From: Accumulibacter sp.
GTDB lineage: Bacteria; Pseudomonadota; Gammaproteobacteria; Burkholderiales; Rhodocyclaceae
NCBI RefSeq assembly: GCF_036625195.1
Contig: NZ_JAZKUG010000001.1
Span: forward strand, 3,534,001-3,598,000
Direction of reading: 5' to 3'
Length of the DNA: 64,000 nucleotides
The notes under the pieces were generated by a model. It was not told the DNA's origin. It ran no database searches and was given only the letters and a program-made list of their open reading frames with translations. Position 1 is the first letter of the stretch. Each line of letters begins with the position of its first letter. Made by a program: the position numbers and the translations under genes. This document shows, piece after piece, positions 1 through 7,865 of the stretch.

Positions 1-359
1 TCGGTGGCGCGCTGCTGCGTGTCGTCGCTGGCGGCAGCGTGCTCGCGCGCGGCATGAGCGACTGGCGCGGCGAGGCGCTGGTGCCGGTGGTCGGCGTACC
101 GGTCACCACCTGGTCGGAGGACGAGAACGCGGTGGTGGTGAGCAGCATCGCCGCCACCGTCGAGGTCCATTTCGATCCGGCGCTCGGTAGCCGTACGCCG
201 TCTGCCGAGGTGCGCGCCGGCCGCCAGCCGGCGGTGCTGCGGCTGGTCGATCCGGCCGACATCGAAGCACGTCGCGCCGCCCTGCCGACGACGCAGCAGA
301 ACGTCAGCCTCGCTGCGCGGGGCGCCCTGAATCTCAACCTGGGGCTCGATCTGCCATAG
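1..359 (+). CDS. C-terminal fragment of a Pvc16/DUF4255-like eCIS protein (partial, tentative)
   Basis: The reading frame is already open at base 3 and runs to a TAG at 357-359, so only about 118 C-terminal residues are visible and the true start lies outside the window. The internal GTG at 39 is not a convincing start. The segment is rich in beta-prone Val/Ala stretches and contains an alternating pattern around GEALVPVVGVP that resembles a small transthyretin or carboxypeptidase-regulatory type beta domain. In PVC/Afp-type clusters the gene just before the sheath often encodes the Pvc16-like (DUF4255) terminator, which may carry such a C-terminal domain. The assignment rests on position and weak composition only, because the diagnostic N-terminal domain is not in the window. 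Confidence 0.35.
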   Translation, partial: GGALLRVVAGGSVLARGMSDWRGEALVPVVGVPVTTWSEDENAVVVSSIAATVEVHFDPALGSRTPSAEVRAGRQPAVLRLVDPADIEARRAALPTTQQNVSLAARGALNLNLGLDLP

Positions 360-420
360 GCAGCGAGTCCGTCATCCGGGCAGCACAGCGCCCGGCACGC
401 TCGATCGAAGGAGACCTGCC

Positions 421-2178
421 ATGCCCGAGTACCTAGCTCCCGGCGTCTATGTCGAGGAAACCAGCTTCCGCGCCAAGTCAATCGAGGGCGTCGGTACCAG
501 CACCACCGCGTTCGTCGGGCCGACCCGCAAGGGCCCGTTCCGCGCCACGACGGATGCCCAGGAAGTGCCCGAAATGCTCACCAGCTTCGGTGACTTCGAG
601 CGCATCTACGGTGGCATCTCGGACCTGGCGCTGACCGGCGGTCCGTCCGGCACCAACTTCCTGGCGCACGCGGTGCGCGCCTTCTTCAACGAGGGCGGTT
701 CGCGGCTCTACGTCTCGCGCGTCGTCGGCGCTGGCGCAGCGACAGCCAGCGGCGAGATCACCCCGGCCGGTACGGCCGCGGCCGAGGCGGCGGCCTTCGT
801 CGCGCGCTTCCCGGGCAGCATCGGCAACGGGGTCGTCGTCGTCCGCGAGGTGCAGACGCCGGTCGCGGCGACGGCGATGGCCAACGCGCCGACCGGCACG
901 CTGCTGGTCACCGGCACCGGCGGCACCACCGCCTTTCACCTCAAGGTCGGCAACGACTGGCATCCGGCGACCGATCCGGCGGCCGCCGCCGAAGTCGCCG
1001 CGACGCTCGCCGCCGACACGCCGCGCATCGTCAGCCTGCTGGTGGTGGCGATCGATGCCGATGGCGAGGATCTGAGCTTCGAGGGTCTCGGCTTCGACCG
1101 CAGTCATCCGGCCTGGGTCGGGCACGTGATGTCGGCGACGCCGGCGCGCCGCGCCGATCATCTGCAGAACATGTTCGCCATCACCATCGGCGGCAACGTC
1201 AGCGCACTCGAACTGCACACCGCGCTGTTCACCGGTGCGACGACCAACGCCGCCGGCCAGCTCGAGCGCAGCATCGCCCTCGCGGGCGGCCTCGACGGTG
1301 CGGCGCCGGTGGCGGCGAACTACTCGCTGGCGCTCGGCGAACTGTCCGGTCTCGAGGACATCTCGATCGTCGCCGCGCCGGGTTCGTCGGCCTACGCCGA
1401 GACGCAGGCGATCAACAACCTGCTGATCGCGCACGCCGAGTCGCGCCGCGCCTACCGCATCGCGGTGCTCGACCTGCCGCGCGACCAGACGCCGGGCCAG
1501 GCGCGCACGCTGCGGGGCCTGATCGACTCGCGCTACGCGGCCGTGTATTACCCCTGGGTGGTGGTGCCGAACCCGCTGGCGCGGCCGGGTCGCGAGGACA
1601 TCCCGCGCGAACTGGCGCTGCCGCCATCGGGCTTCGTCAGCGGCATCTATGCGCGCAACGACGTCGAGCGTGGCGTCTGGAAGGCGCCGGCGAACGAGGT
1701 CGTGCGCGGCGCGCTGCGCTTCGAGATCGACGTCAACTTCGCGCAGCAGGAGATGCTCAACCCGCTCGGCGTGAACTGCCTGCGCTATCTCTCCGGCCGC
1801 GGTTTCCGCGTCTGGGGCGCGCGCCTCGCGTCGTCCGATCCGGAGTGGAAGTACGTCAACGTGCGTCGCTACTTCAACTACCTCGAGTCGTCGATCGACC
1901 GCGGCACGCAGTGGGCGGTGTTCGAACCGAACGGCGAGCGGCTGTGGGCGAACGTGCGGCAGACGATCGCCGACTTCCTCTACAACGAGTGGCGCAACGG
2001 TGCGCTGCTCGGCAGCAAGACCGAGGAAGCCTATTTCGTCCGCTGCGACCGCAGCACCATGACCCAGAACGACCTCGACAACGGTCGTCTGGTCTGCCTG
2101 ATCGGCGTGGCGGTGATCAAGCCGGCCGAATTCGTCATCTTCCGCATCGGCCAGAAGACCGCCGATGCCCGTGCCTGA
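421..2178 (+). CDS. eCIS contractile tail sheath protein 1
   Basis: This 585-residue protein forms the outer contractile sheath around the inner tube of the injection particle. The N-terminus (MPEYLAPGVYVEE) is the hallmark opening of phage and eCIS sheath proteins, followed within 35 residues by a TAFVGPT-type segment. The C-terminal region contains the conserved sheath core: a YVNVRRYFNYLESSI segment near residue 480 and FVRCDRSTMTQNDLDNGR near residue 540, followed by the IKPAEFVIFRI strand that intertwines with neighbouring subunits. The ATG at 421 follows a clear AAGGAG site. The central region (about residues 90-320) is Ala/Gly/Thr-rich and is the variable surface insertion expected for this family. 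It begins the tightly packed eCIS operon. Confidence 0.95.
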   Translation: MPEYLAPGVYVEETSFRAKSIEGVGTSTTAFVGPTRKGPFRATTDAQEVPEMLTSFGDFERIYGGISDLALTGGPSGTNFLAHAVRAFFNEGGSRLYVSRVVGAGAATASGEITPAGTAAAEAAAFVARFPGSIGNGVVVVREVQTPVAATAMANAPTGTLLVTGTGGTTAFHLKVGNDWHPATDPAAAAEVAATLAADTPRIVSLLVVAIDADGEDLSFEGLGFDRSHPAWVGHVMSATPARRADHLQNMFAITIGGNVSALELHTALFTGATTNAAGQLERSIALAGGLDGAAPVAANYSLALGELSGLEDISIVAAPGSSAYAETQAINNLLIAHAESRRAYRIAVLDLPRDQTPGQARTLRGLIDSRYAAVYYPWVVVPNPLARPGREDIPRELALPPSGFVSGIYARNDVERGVWKAPANEVVRGALRFEIDVNFAQQEMLNPLGVNCLRYLSGRGFRVWGARLASSDPEWKYVNVRRYFNYLESSIDRGTQWAVFEPNGERLWANVRQTIADFLYNEWRNGALLGSKTEEAYFVRCDRSTMTQNDLDNGRLVCLIGVAVIKPAEFVIFRIGQKTADARA

Positions 2179-2195
2179 GCGAGAGGGACTGAACA

Positions 2196-2639
2196 ATGGC
2201 TGAGCGAATCACACCCTATGGCGCCTTCAACTTCGTCGTCAGCTTCGACGGCGGCGAGGAGTTCGGCGGCTTCTCCGACGTCTCGGGAATCGGCACCGAG
2301 GTCACCATCGCCGAGTACCGTGCCGGCAACGACAAGGAAAACCACGTGCGCAAGGTGGCCGGGGTGCACAAGGTCAGCGACGTGACGCTGAAGCGCGGCA
2401 TCGTCAATTTCGACAGCCTCTGGGCGTGGATCAACGAGACCCGCACCGCCGGCCCGGCGGCGCAGAAGACCGTCGCCATCAACCTGCTCGACGAGGCGCA
2501 CAACCCGGTGCGCACCTGGCTGCTGCGTGGCTGCATCCCGATGAAGTACACCGGGCCGACGCTGGCCGGCAAGGGCGGAGGCGACGTCGCCCTCGAGGAG
2601 ATCGTCCTCGCCGCCGAGGGCTTCGAGATCGAGGCCTGA
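2196..2639 (+). CDS. eCIS inner tube protein 1 (Pvc1/gp19 family)
   Basis: This 147-residue protein belongs to the phage tail tube (gp19-like) family that polymerises into the inner tube driven out on sheath contraction. Seen in the sequence: the opening YGAFNFVVSFDGGEEFGGFSDVSG, the TEVTIAEYRAGNDKE segment, the VTLKRGIVN motif near residue 70 and the LDEAHNPVRTW segment near 100, all in the expected order. The length is normal for a tube subunit. It starts 17 bases after the sheath stop, as in PVC/Afp clusters where sheath and tube genes alternate. It is more acidic and closer to consensus than the second tube protein at 4220, so it probably makes up the bulk of the tube. Confidence 0.92.
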   Translation: MAERITPYGAFNFVVSFDGGEEFGGFSDVSGIGTEVTIAEYRAGNDKENHVRKVAGVHKVSDVTLKRGIVNFDSLWAWINETRTAGPAAQKTVAINLLDEAHNPVRTWLLRGCIPMKYTGPTLAGKGGGDVALEEIVLAAEGFEIEA

Positions 2640-2657
2640 GGCCGGGTGGCCTAGACG

Positions 2658-4220
2658 ATGAACGGGCTCTCCTTCGAAATCGCGCCGCCGGCGGCAGCAG
2701 CCGACCCGAACCGGGTCGACGTCGCCTGTTTCGTCGGCTTCGTCGGGCGGCGGTCGACGCCGCTTCCCGACAGCGTGCGGGCGGCGCTGGCGGCCGCCGG
2801 CTGGATCGGCGGACCGTGGGCGCGGCCGGCGGAGGAGATCGAAAGCTTGTTGCAGGTGCCGGTGGTGGTCGACAGCTGGAATGCCTTCGCCGCACTCTAC
2901 GATTGGGCGGCGAGGCCGGTGGGCAGCGGAACTCGCCGCTGCGCGAGCTATCTCGGCGCCGCCGTGCGCAGTTTCTTCGCCAACGGCGGGCGGCGGGCGG
3001 TGGTCGTCCGCTGCGGCGATCCCTGGCCCTACCTCGAAGCGGCCGGTGGCCGCGCGGCGCAACGCGCGGCACGGCTGTCCGATCTGCTGGCGCCGGCGGC
3101 GACGCCGCTGGACCCCACGACCTGGCGCGGCATCGGCCATCTCGCCGGTGTGCCCGAGGTGAGCTTCGTCTGCCTGCCGGATCTGGCCGACATCTGTGCC
3201 GCCGAACCGGCGATCGTCGATGTCGCCGTGGAAGCGCCGGACTCGCCCGAGGTCTTCGTCGAGTGCTCGGTCGATACGGCGCCGGCCGTCGAGGAAGACG
3301 TCGGGCTGCGCGACCTGGCGCCGCCGCGTGCCGACGACGACGGTTTCGTTGCCTGGCGCGATGCGCTCGGCAGCGCCCGCGAGCAACTGGCGCGCCGTCA
3401 TCGCGAGATGCTGCTGCTGGCGGCGTTGCCGTTGCCGCTGCGCGATGCGCGCAATGCCGCCGCTTGGGCGCAGGCGGATTTCCTCGCCTATCTCGACGCG
3501 GCCGGCCTGCTGGCCGCGCCCGACAGCAGCAACGGCGGTCGCGCGCTCGGCAGCGCCTTCGTCCAGCTCGCCTGGCCGTGGCTGCGGACCCGCTTCAGCA
3601 GCGACCTGCCGGGGACGCTCGAGCCGCCGGATGGTCTGTTCGCCGGCGTGCTGGCGGCGAACGCGCTCGCCCGCGGCACCTTCCGCTCGGTCGCCGGCAA
3701 CCGGCTGCCATCGGTTTCCGGCAGCGAGCCGGTACTCTCGTGCAGCGGCATCGCCGCGACGCCGGCCGACCGCCTGGCGCAACGCGTCTGCCTGGTCGCT
3801 GCGTCGCCCGATGGCTGGGTGCTGCATTCCGACGTCAGCGCCAGCGGCGACCTCGCCTGGCGTGCCGGTGGCGTCACCCGCCTGCTCGGCGCGCTGCTGC
3901 GTGCCGCGCGGCGCAGCGGCGAGGCGGCGCTCTTCGAGGCCAGCGGGCCGGCGCTGTGGCGGCGCCTCGAGCAGGGCCTCGGGCAGTTGCTGACCGCCTT
4001 CTGGCGTGAGGGTGGCCTCGGCGGCGCATCGCCGCAGGAGGCTTTCAGCGTCCGCTGCGACCGCAGCACGATGAGCCAGAACGATCTCGACAGCGGCCGC
4101 CTGCGCGCCGAGATCAGCATCCTGCCGCTGGCGGCGGTCGAGCGCATCACGGTCGTTCTCGATCTCACCGGCGGTGGCGTTGCCGCGGCGGCGAGCGAGC
4201 CGCTGCGTGAGGTGGCGTGA
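2658..4220 (+). CDS. eCIS sheath protein 2 (divergent)
   Basis: This 520-residue protein is a second, divergent sheath paralogue. Its C-terminus keeps the sheath signature (FSVRCDRSTMSQNDLDSGR followed by a hydrophobic IVLDLT-type strand), closely matching the same region of the upstream sheath. The first 350 residues have diverged strongly and lack the usual MPEY-PGVYVEE opening. PVC and Afp particles carry several sheath paralogues, and minor ones sit at the base or cap of the tail, so a specialised, low-copy position is likely. It begins 18 bases after the tube gene and its stop TGA overlaps the ATG of the next gene (bases 4218-4222). Confidence 0.87.
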   Translation: MNGLSFEIAPPAAAADPNRVDVACFVGFVGRRSTPLPDSVRAALAAAGWIGGPWARPAEEIESLLQVPVVVDSWNAFAALYDWAARPVGSGTRRCASYLGAAVRSFFANGGRRAVVVRCGDPWPYLEAAGGRAAQRAARLSDLLAPAATPLDPTTWRGIGHLAGVPEVSFVCLPDLADICAAEPAIVDVAVEAPDSPEVFVECSVDTAPAVEEDVGLRDLAPPRADDDGFVAWRDALGSAREQLARRHREMLLLAALPLPLRDARNAAAWAQADFLAYLDAAGLLAAPDSSNGGRALGSAFVQLAWPWLRTRFSSDLPGTLEPPDGLFAGVLAANALARGTFRSVAGNRLPSVSGSEPVLSCSGIAATPADRLAQRVCLVAASPDGWVLHSDVSASGDLAWRAGGVTRLLGALLRAARRSGEAALFEASGPALWRRLEQGLGQLLTAFWREGGLGGASPQEAFSVRCDRSTMSQNDLDSGRLRAEISILPLAAVERITVVLDLTGGGVAAAASEPLREVA

Positions 4221-4684
4221 TGAACGACCTGCCGCTGCACGTCTTCCGTTTCCATGTCCGCTTCAGCCAGCAGTCGCTGGCCAACCCGAGCGGCGCCGCG
4301 GTGCCGCTCTGCCAGGGTGCGTTCTCGGAGTGCACCGGACTCGAGGCGACGATGGAGCCGAAGGTGATCAAGGTCGGCGGCAGCAACTACGGCGCCGTGC
4401 AGCGTGCCGGCCCGGTGAGCTTTGCCACCGTCGTCCTCAAGCGTGGCATGAGTGACACGCGCGACCTGTGGAACTGGTTCTCCAAGGTCGGCGCTGGCGC
4501 CTATGCCTATCGCCTGCAGGTCGAGATCGAGATGCGCAACAGCGCCGACGAAGCGGTGGTGCGCTGGGCACTGCGCCGCGCGATGCCGGTCAAGTTCAAG
4601 GCCGCCGACCTCAATGCCAAGGGCAACGAAATCGGCATCGAGGAACTGCACCTGGCCCACGAGGGCCTGGTCCTGGTGAGCTGA
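4220..4684 (+). CDS. eCIS inner tube protein 2 (Pvc5-like)
   Basis: This 154-residue protein is a second gp19-like tube protein. The N-terminal HVFRFHVRFSQQ strand, the CTGLEATMEPKVIKVGGSNYG segment, the VVLKRGMSDTRDLWNWFSKV motif and the AMPVKFKAADLNAKGNEIGIEELHLAHEGL end are all typical of the tube fold. The ATG at 4220 overlaps the preceding TGA. An in-frame GTG three bases earlier is possible but less likely. In Afp/PVC systems the tube protein lying between sheath paralogues and the Pvc7-like protein is placed at the baseplate-proximal start of the tube. By position this copy would be that adaptor rather than the bulk tube subunit. Confidence 0.88.
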   Translation: MNDLPLHVFRFHVRFSQQSLANPSGAAVPLCQGAFSECTGLEATMEPKVIKVGGSNYGAVQRAGPVSFATVVLKRGMSDTRDLWNWFSKVGAGAYAYRLQVEIEMRNSADEAVVRWALRRAMPVKFKAADLNAKGNEIGIEELHLAHEGLVLVS

Positions 4685-4692
4685 GGCCGGCG

Positions 4693-5886
4693 ATGCCCGA
4701 GTTTCCCAACGACCTCAGCGACACGCCCGCCACCTTCGAGACGATGACCGGCCCGAAGGTGACGGTGCCGGTGCATTTCAATCCGGCGAGCCTGCAGCAC
4801 ACGGTGTCGAACACGCTCAAGGAAGAGGGCCAGGGGGCGAAGAAGAAGCAGTACGTCAGCCAGACGACCGCCAAGCTGACGATGGACGTCATCTTCGACA
4901 CCACCGACACCGGCGAGGACGTGCGCATCACGACCAACAAGATGGCGCAGCTGCTGCAGCCGGTACCGGAAGGGCAGAGCAAGAAGGTGCCGCCGCTGGT
5001 CAAGTTCAGCTGGGGCGCCTATTCCTTTACCGGCATGGTCGAGCAGTTCAAGGAGACGATCGACTTCTTCGCTGCCGGTGGTCTGCCGCTGCGCTCGTCG
5101 ATCAACCTGACGCTGTCGAGCCAGGAGGTCAGCTTCGAGGGCGGCACGAGCGGCGACCAGGCTTCGGTCGACGCCGACCTCGCTGCCGAGCCGGTCGTCG
5201 TGCCGGACGACGAGGGCCCGCTTGGCGGGCCGCAGGGTGCGGCGAACAGGGCCGGCGATCCGCGCGCCGCGCGCGGCATCGCTGCCGCCAATGGCGCCGC
5301 GAGCCTGCGCTTCGGCGGCGGTGGCGGGCTCGCCGTCGGCGCTTCCGCGAGCGTCGGCTTCGCTGCCGGGGCCTCGGTCGGCGTCGGCTTTTCGGCCGGC
5401 ATCGGCACCTCGGCGGGGGCCGGTTTTTCTGCCGGGGCGACGGCCTCGGCGGGCGGCGGCGTCAGCCTGCTGCCGGCGGCCGCCTTCGCCGCTGGTGGCG
5501 GCGCCGGATTGAGCATCGGTGGCGGCGCCGGACTGAGCGTTGGTGGCGGTGCCGGGGTGGGAATCGGTGCCTCGGCCGGGGCAGGAATCGGTGGCGGTGC
5601 CGGCGTCGGGATCGGTGGCGGTATCGGGGTGGGGATCGGCGGCGGCGCCAGCCTGAGCATCGGTGCGGCAGCCGGCGTCGCGGCCGGCGGCTCCTTTGCC
5701 GGGCTGCGGGTCGAGAGCAACCCGACTGCGCGCGCCCTGTCGCCCGGCCGGCTGCTGCAGGAGTCGGCGAGCATCTCGAGTGCCGGCAAGGTGGCCGTCG
5801 GCGGGCGCCTGCTCGACGGCGGTGGCAGCGGCCTGAAGGCCGATGTCGGTGGTGAAGCCGAGTTCGTCATCGGTGCGCGTCAGTAA
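4693..5886 (+). CDS. eCIS tube-end/baseplate adaptor protein (Pvc7-like CIS tube protein) with glycine-rich tail
   Basis: The first about 170 residues contain the conserved CIS tube/LysM-type N-terminal domain: VPVHFNPASLQHTVSNTLKEE, then QTTAKLTMDVIFDTTDTGEDVR, VPPLVKFSWG and FTGMVEQFKETIDFF. In related systems this protein links tube and spike hub. The chosen ATG at 4693 follows the upstream stop by eight bases and starts exactly at the conserved domain. Longer upstream frames are spurious. The usual C-terminal LysM module is not visible. Instead residues of about 205-340 are a Gly/Ala-rich array of GxGxGxG units alternating with Val/Ile, and the last 50 residues return to ordinary composition. 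The tail is unusual for the family. Confidence 0.78.
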   Translation: MPEFPNDLSDTPATFETMTGPKVTVPVHFNPASLQHTVSNTLKEEGQGAKKKQYVSQTTAKLTMDVIFDTTDTGEDVRITTNKMAQLLQPVPEGQSKKVPPLVKFSWGAYSFTGMVEQFKETIDFFAAGGLPLRSSINLTLSSQEVSFEGGTSGDQASVDADLAAEPVVVPDDEGPLGGPQGAANRAGDPRAARGIAAANGAASLRFGGGGGLAVGASASVGFAAGASVGVGFSAGIGTSAGAGFSAGATASAGGGVSLLPAAAFAAGGGAGLSIGGGAGLSVGGGAGVGIGASAGAGIGGGAGVGIGGGIGVGIGGGASLSIGAAAGVAAGGSFAGLRVESNPTARALSPGRLLQESASISSAGKVAVGGRLLDGGGSGLKADVGGEAEFVIGARQ

Positions 5887-5900
5887 CGGAGAGCAAGGGG

Positions 5901-6074
5901 ATGCCGATCAGGATCGAAGAGATGCAGGCCGAAGTCAGGTCGGAGCGGCCGGAAGCACCGGCGGACAGCGGCGCGCCGGCGGCTGCGGCGGCGCGCGAGC
6001 ACGAGCTGCTGCCGGGCCTGCTGCGCGAACTGGCGCTGCGCGACGAGCGCCGGCGGCGCTGGCTGGCGGATTAG
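5901..6074 (+). CDS. DUF5908-like small eCIS protein (Pvc6/Afp6-like)
   Basis: This 57-residue protein begins MPIRIEEMQAEV, which matches the opening typical of DUF5908 proteins (MPIEI-type start and a short amphipathic strand). An Ala/Pro-rich middle follows, then a charged helix ending in DERRRRWLAD. Such tiny proteins occur between the Pvc7-like protein and the spike hub in many eCIS operons, exactly the position seen here. An AGAGCAAGGGG site precedes the ATG by a few bases and the next ATG follows the stop by 13 bases. It is shorter than usual annotation cut-offs and would easily be missed. Its role in the particle is not known to me. Confidence 0.7.
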   Translation: MPIRIEEMQAEVRSERPEAPADSGAPAAAAAREHELLPGLLRELALRDERRRRWLAD

Positions 6075-6087
6075 GGAGCAGGGCGGC

Positions 6088-7179
6088 ATGCCGGTCGAGA
6101 CCTCGGTCAGCCGCGCTGCGGTGTATCGTGCCCGGCCGACGCTGCGGCTGGCCGGGCAGGAGGATCTGCGCGCCTCCGAACTGCTCATCGGCATGCGCAT
6201 CGAGGAGTCCGAAGGCGGCATGACGAGAGCCGAGCTGCGCTTCTCGAACTGGGCGAGCACCACCGACGGCAACGCCGAGTATGCCTTCGAGGATGGTTCG
6301 CGGATCGCGCTCGGGACGGCGATCGAGGTCTACAGCGGCGACGAGAGCCAGCCGCGCGAGCTCTTCCGTGGCGTCGTCAGCGGCCTCGAGGCCGACTTCG
6401 CGCCGGGGGCGCCGCCGGAGCTGGTGGTGCTTGCCGAAGACGCGCTCGGGCGGGCGCGCATGGCGCGCCGCAGCAAGGTCTACAGCGACATGTCGCCGGC
6501 CGACGTGGTCAACGCGGTCGCCGGCGAACTCGGACTGCGGCCTTCGGTGCAGGGACTGAGTGCACCGACCGGCACCTGGGCACAGCTCAACGAGAGCGAT
6601 CTCGCTTTCCTGCGGCGGCTGCTCGGCCGTTTCGATGGCGACCTGCAGATCGTCGGCGACGAGCTGCAGGTGGCGCCGCGCGGCGACGTCCGGCGCGGCG
6701 AACTGAACCTCGAGCTGCACGGCCAGCTGGCGCGCGCACGCGTCGTGGCCGACCTGGCGCAACAGGTGACGAGCGTCAGCACCGCCGGCTGGGATCCGGT
6801 CGGCGGCAGCGCGGTCAGCGGTGAGGCCAGCAGCCTGGCGCACGGCGGTCCGGGCAGCGGCAGCAGCGGCGCCGACTGGCTCGGACGGGCGCTGGCGCCG
6901 CGGCACGAACACATCGCCAACCTCGCCCTGGCGAGCGCCGCCGAGGCGCAGGCGGTTGCCGAAGCGGCCTTCGACCAGCGCGCGCGGCGCTTCGTCCGCC
7001 TCGAAGGCGTCGCCGAGGGCAATGCGCAGTTGCGCGTCGGCACGACGGTCAGCGTCAGCGGCCTCTCCGGCCGCTGGGACAACAGCTACTACGTCGTCGA
7101 AGCGCGTCACCTCTACGACGTTCGCGCCGGCTATCGCACCGAGTTCGTCGGCGAGTGCGCCTGGCTGGGAGACGGCTGA
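6088..7179 (+). CDS. eCIS spike hub protein, gp27/GpD (late control D) family
   Basis: This 363-residue protein is the trimeric hub that connects the inner tube to the spike. Features of the gp27/GpD family seen: an N-terminal beta domain with MRIEESEGGMTRAELRFSNW near residue 35, an ELFRGVVSGLEADF segment near 95, VVLAEDALGRARM near 115, and ADVVNAVAGELGLRPSV near 140, followed by WAQLNESDLAFLRRLLGRFDGDL. The C-terminal part ends in the GRWDNSYYVVEARHLYD-type strand seen in VgrG and gpD proteins just before the OB-fold. In PVC the hub and spike are fused in one VgrG-like protein (Pvc8); here they are separate genes with a one-base overlap (TGATG at 7177-7181). Confidence 0.87.
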   Translation: MPVETSVSRAAVYRARPTLRLAGQEDLRASELLIGMRIEESEGGMTRAELRFSNWASTTDGNAEYAFEDGSRIALGTAIEVYSGDESQPRELFRGVVSGLEADFAPGAPPELVVLAEDALGRARMARRSKVYSDMSPADVVNAVAGELGLRPSVQGLSAPTGTWAQLNESDLAFLRRLLGRFDGDLQIVGDELQVAPRGDVRRGELNLELHGQLARARVVADLAQQVTSVSTAGWDPVGGSAVSGEASSLAHGGPGSGSSGADWLGRALAPRHEHIANLALASAAEAQAVAEAAFDQRARRFVRLEGVAEGNAQLRVGTTVSVSGLSGRWDNSYYVVEARHLYDVRAGYRTEFVGECAWLGDG

Positions 7180-7865
7180 TGGACCGCGCCTGCCATTTCC
7201 AGCCCGCCGCCGGTTGGCTCAACGGCGCGCAACTGGCGCGCGTCGTCGACCTCTCCGACCCCGAGCGGCGCAACCGGGTACAGGTTCGCCTGCTCGCCTT
7301 CGACGGTGTCGACGGGCAGGACGCGCCGCTCTGGGCGCGCGTCGTCTGTCCGTTCGCCGGCGCCGACCGTGGCGCCTTCCTGATGCCGGACGTCGATGAC
7401 GAGGTGCTGGTGGTCTTCGTGCAGGGCGATGTGCGTCATCCGCTGGTGCTCGGCGGGCTGTGGAACGGCAGCAGCGCGTCGCCGGCCGATCTCGGCGACG
7501 AGGGCAACCGCTTCAAGCGTATCCGCTCGAAGAACGGCGTCACCATCACCCTCGACGACCAGCAGGGACAGGAGAAACTGCAGCTCGAAACGCCGGGCGG
7601 GCAGAAATTCACCCTGTCCGACGGACCCGGCAAGGTCACGCTCGAGGACTCGAACGGCAACAAGGTGGTGATGGAGGCGGCGCGGATCAGCGTCACCGCC
7701 AGCGCCGAGGTCAAGGTCGATGCGCCGCAGGTCAAGGTCAGCGCCGGCATGGTGACGGTCGATGCGGCACTCGCCAAGTTCTCGGGCATCGTCAAGTGCG
7801 AGGTGCTGCAGGCGACCTCGGTGGTTTCCACCAGCTACACACCCGGAGCGGGGAACATATGGTGA
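7179..7865 (+). CDS. eCIS spike protein, gpV/gp5 OB-fold with beta-helix tip
   Basis: This 228-residue protein has a phage-baseplate gpV/gp5 OB-fold in its first half: ARVVDLSDPERRNRVQVRL, then ARVVCPFAGADRGAFLMPDV and DEVLVVFVQGDVRHPLVLGGLW. The second half is a run of short beta strands (KFTLSDGPGKVTLEDSNGNK, then alternating Val/Ala steps such as VKVDAPQVKVSAGMVTVDA) as expected for a trimeric beta-helical needle. It is the membrane-puncturing tip partner of the hub encoded immediately upstream. The ATG at 7179 overlaps the hub stop. No separate PAAR tip protein is recognisable in the operon, so this beta-helix may form the apex alone. Confidence 0.88.
   Translation: MDRACHFQPAAGWLNGAQLARVVDLSDPERRNRVQVRLLAFDGVDGQDAPLWARVVCPFAGADRGAFLMPDVDDEVLVVFVQGDVRHPLVLGGLWNGSSASPADLGDEGNRFKRIRSKNGVTITLDDQQGQEKLQLETPGGQKFTLSDGPGKVTLEDSNGNKVVMEAARISVTASAEVKVDAPQVKVSAGMVTVDAALAKFSGIVKCEVLQATSVVSTSYTPGAGNIW

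Noticed and set aside
478..2196. Long open frame on the - strand (572 codons) across the sheath gene
   Set aside because: Third-position GC bias of the + strand gene creates stop-free antisense frames; the translation is Arg/Ala-rich and matches no family.
4468..4692. 75-codon upstream extension of the Pvc7-like gene
   Set aside because: It overlaps the second tube gene in another frame and is Arg/Gln-rich; the conserved domain starts at the ATG at 4693.
5320..5700. Non-coding tandem repeat
   Set aside because: The glycine-rich array stays in frame with the Pvc7-like gene and shows codon-level, not base-level, periodicity, so it is protein-coding.
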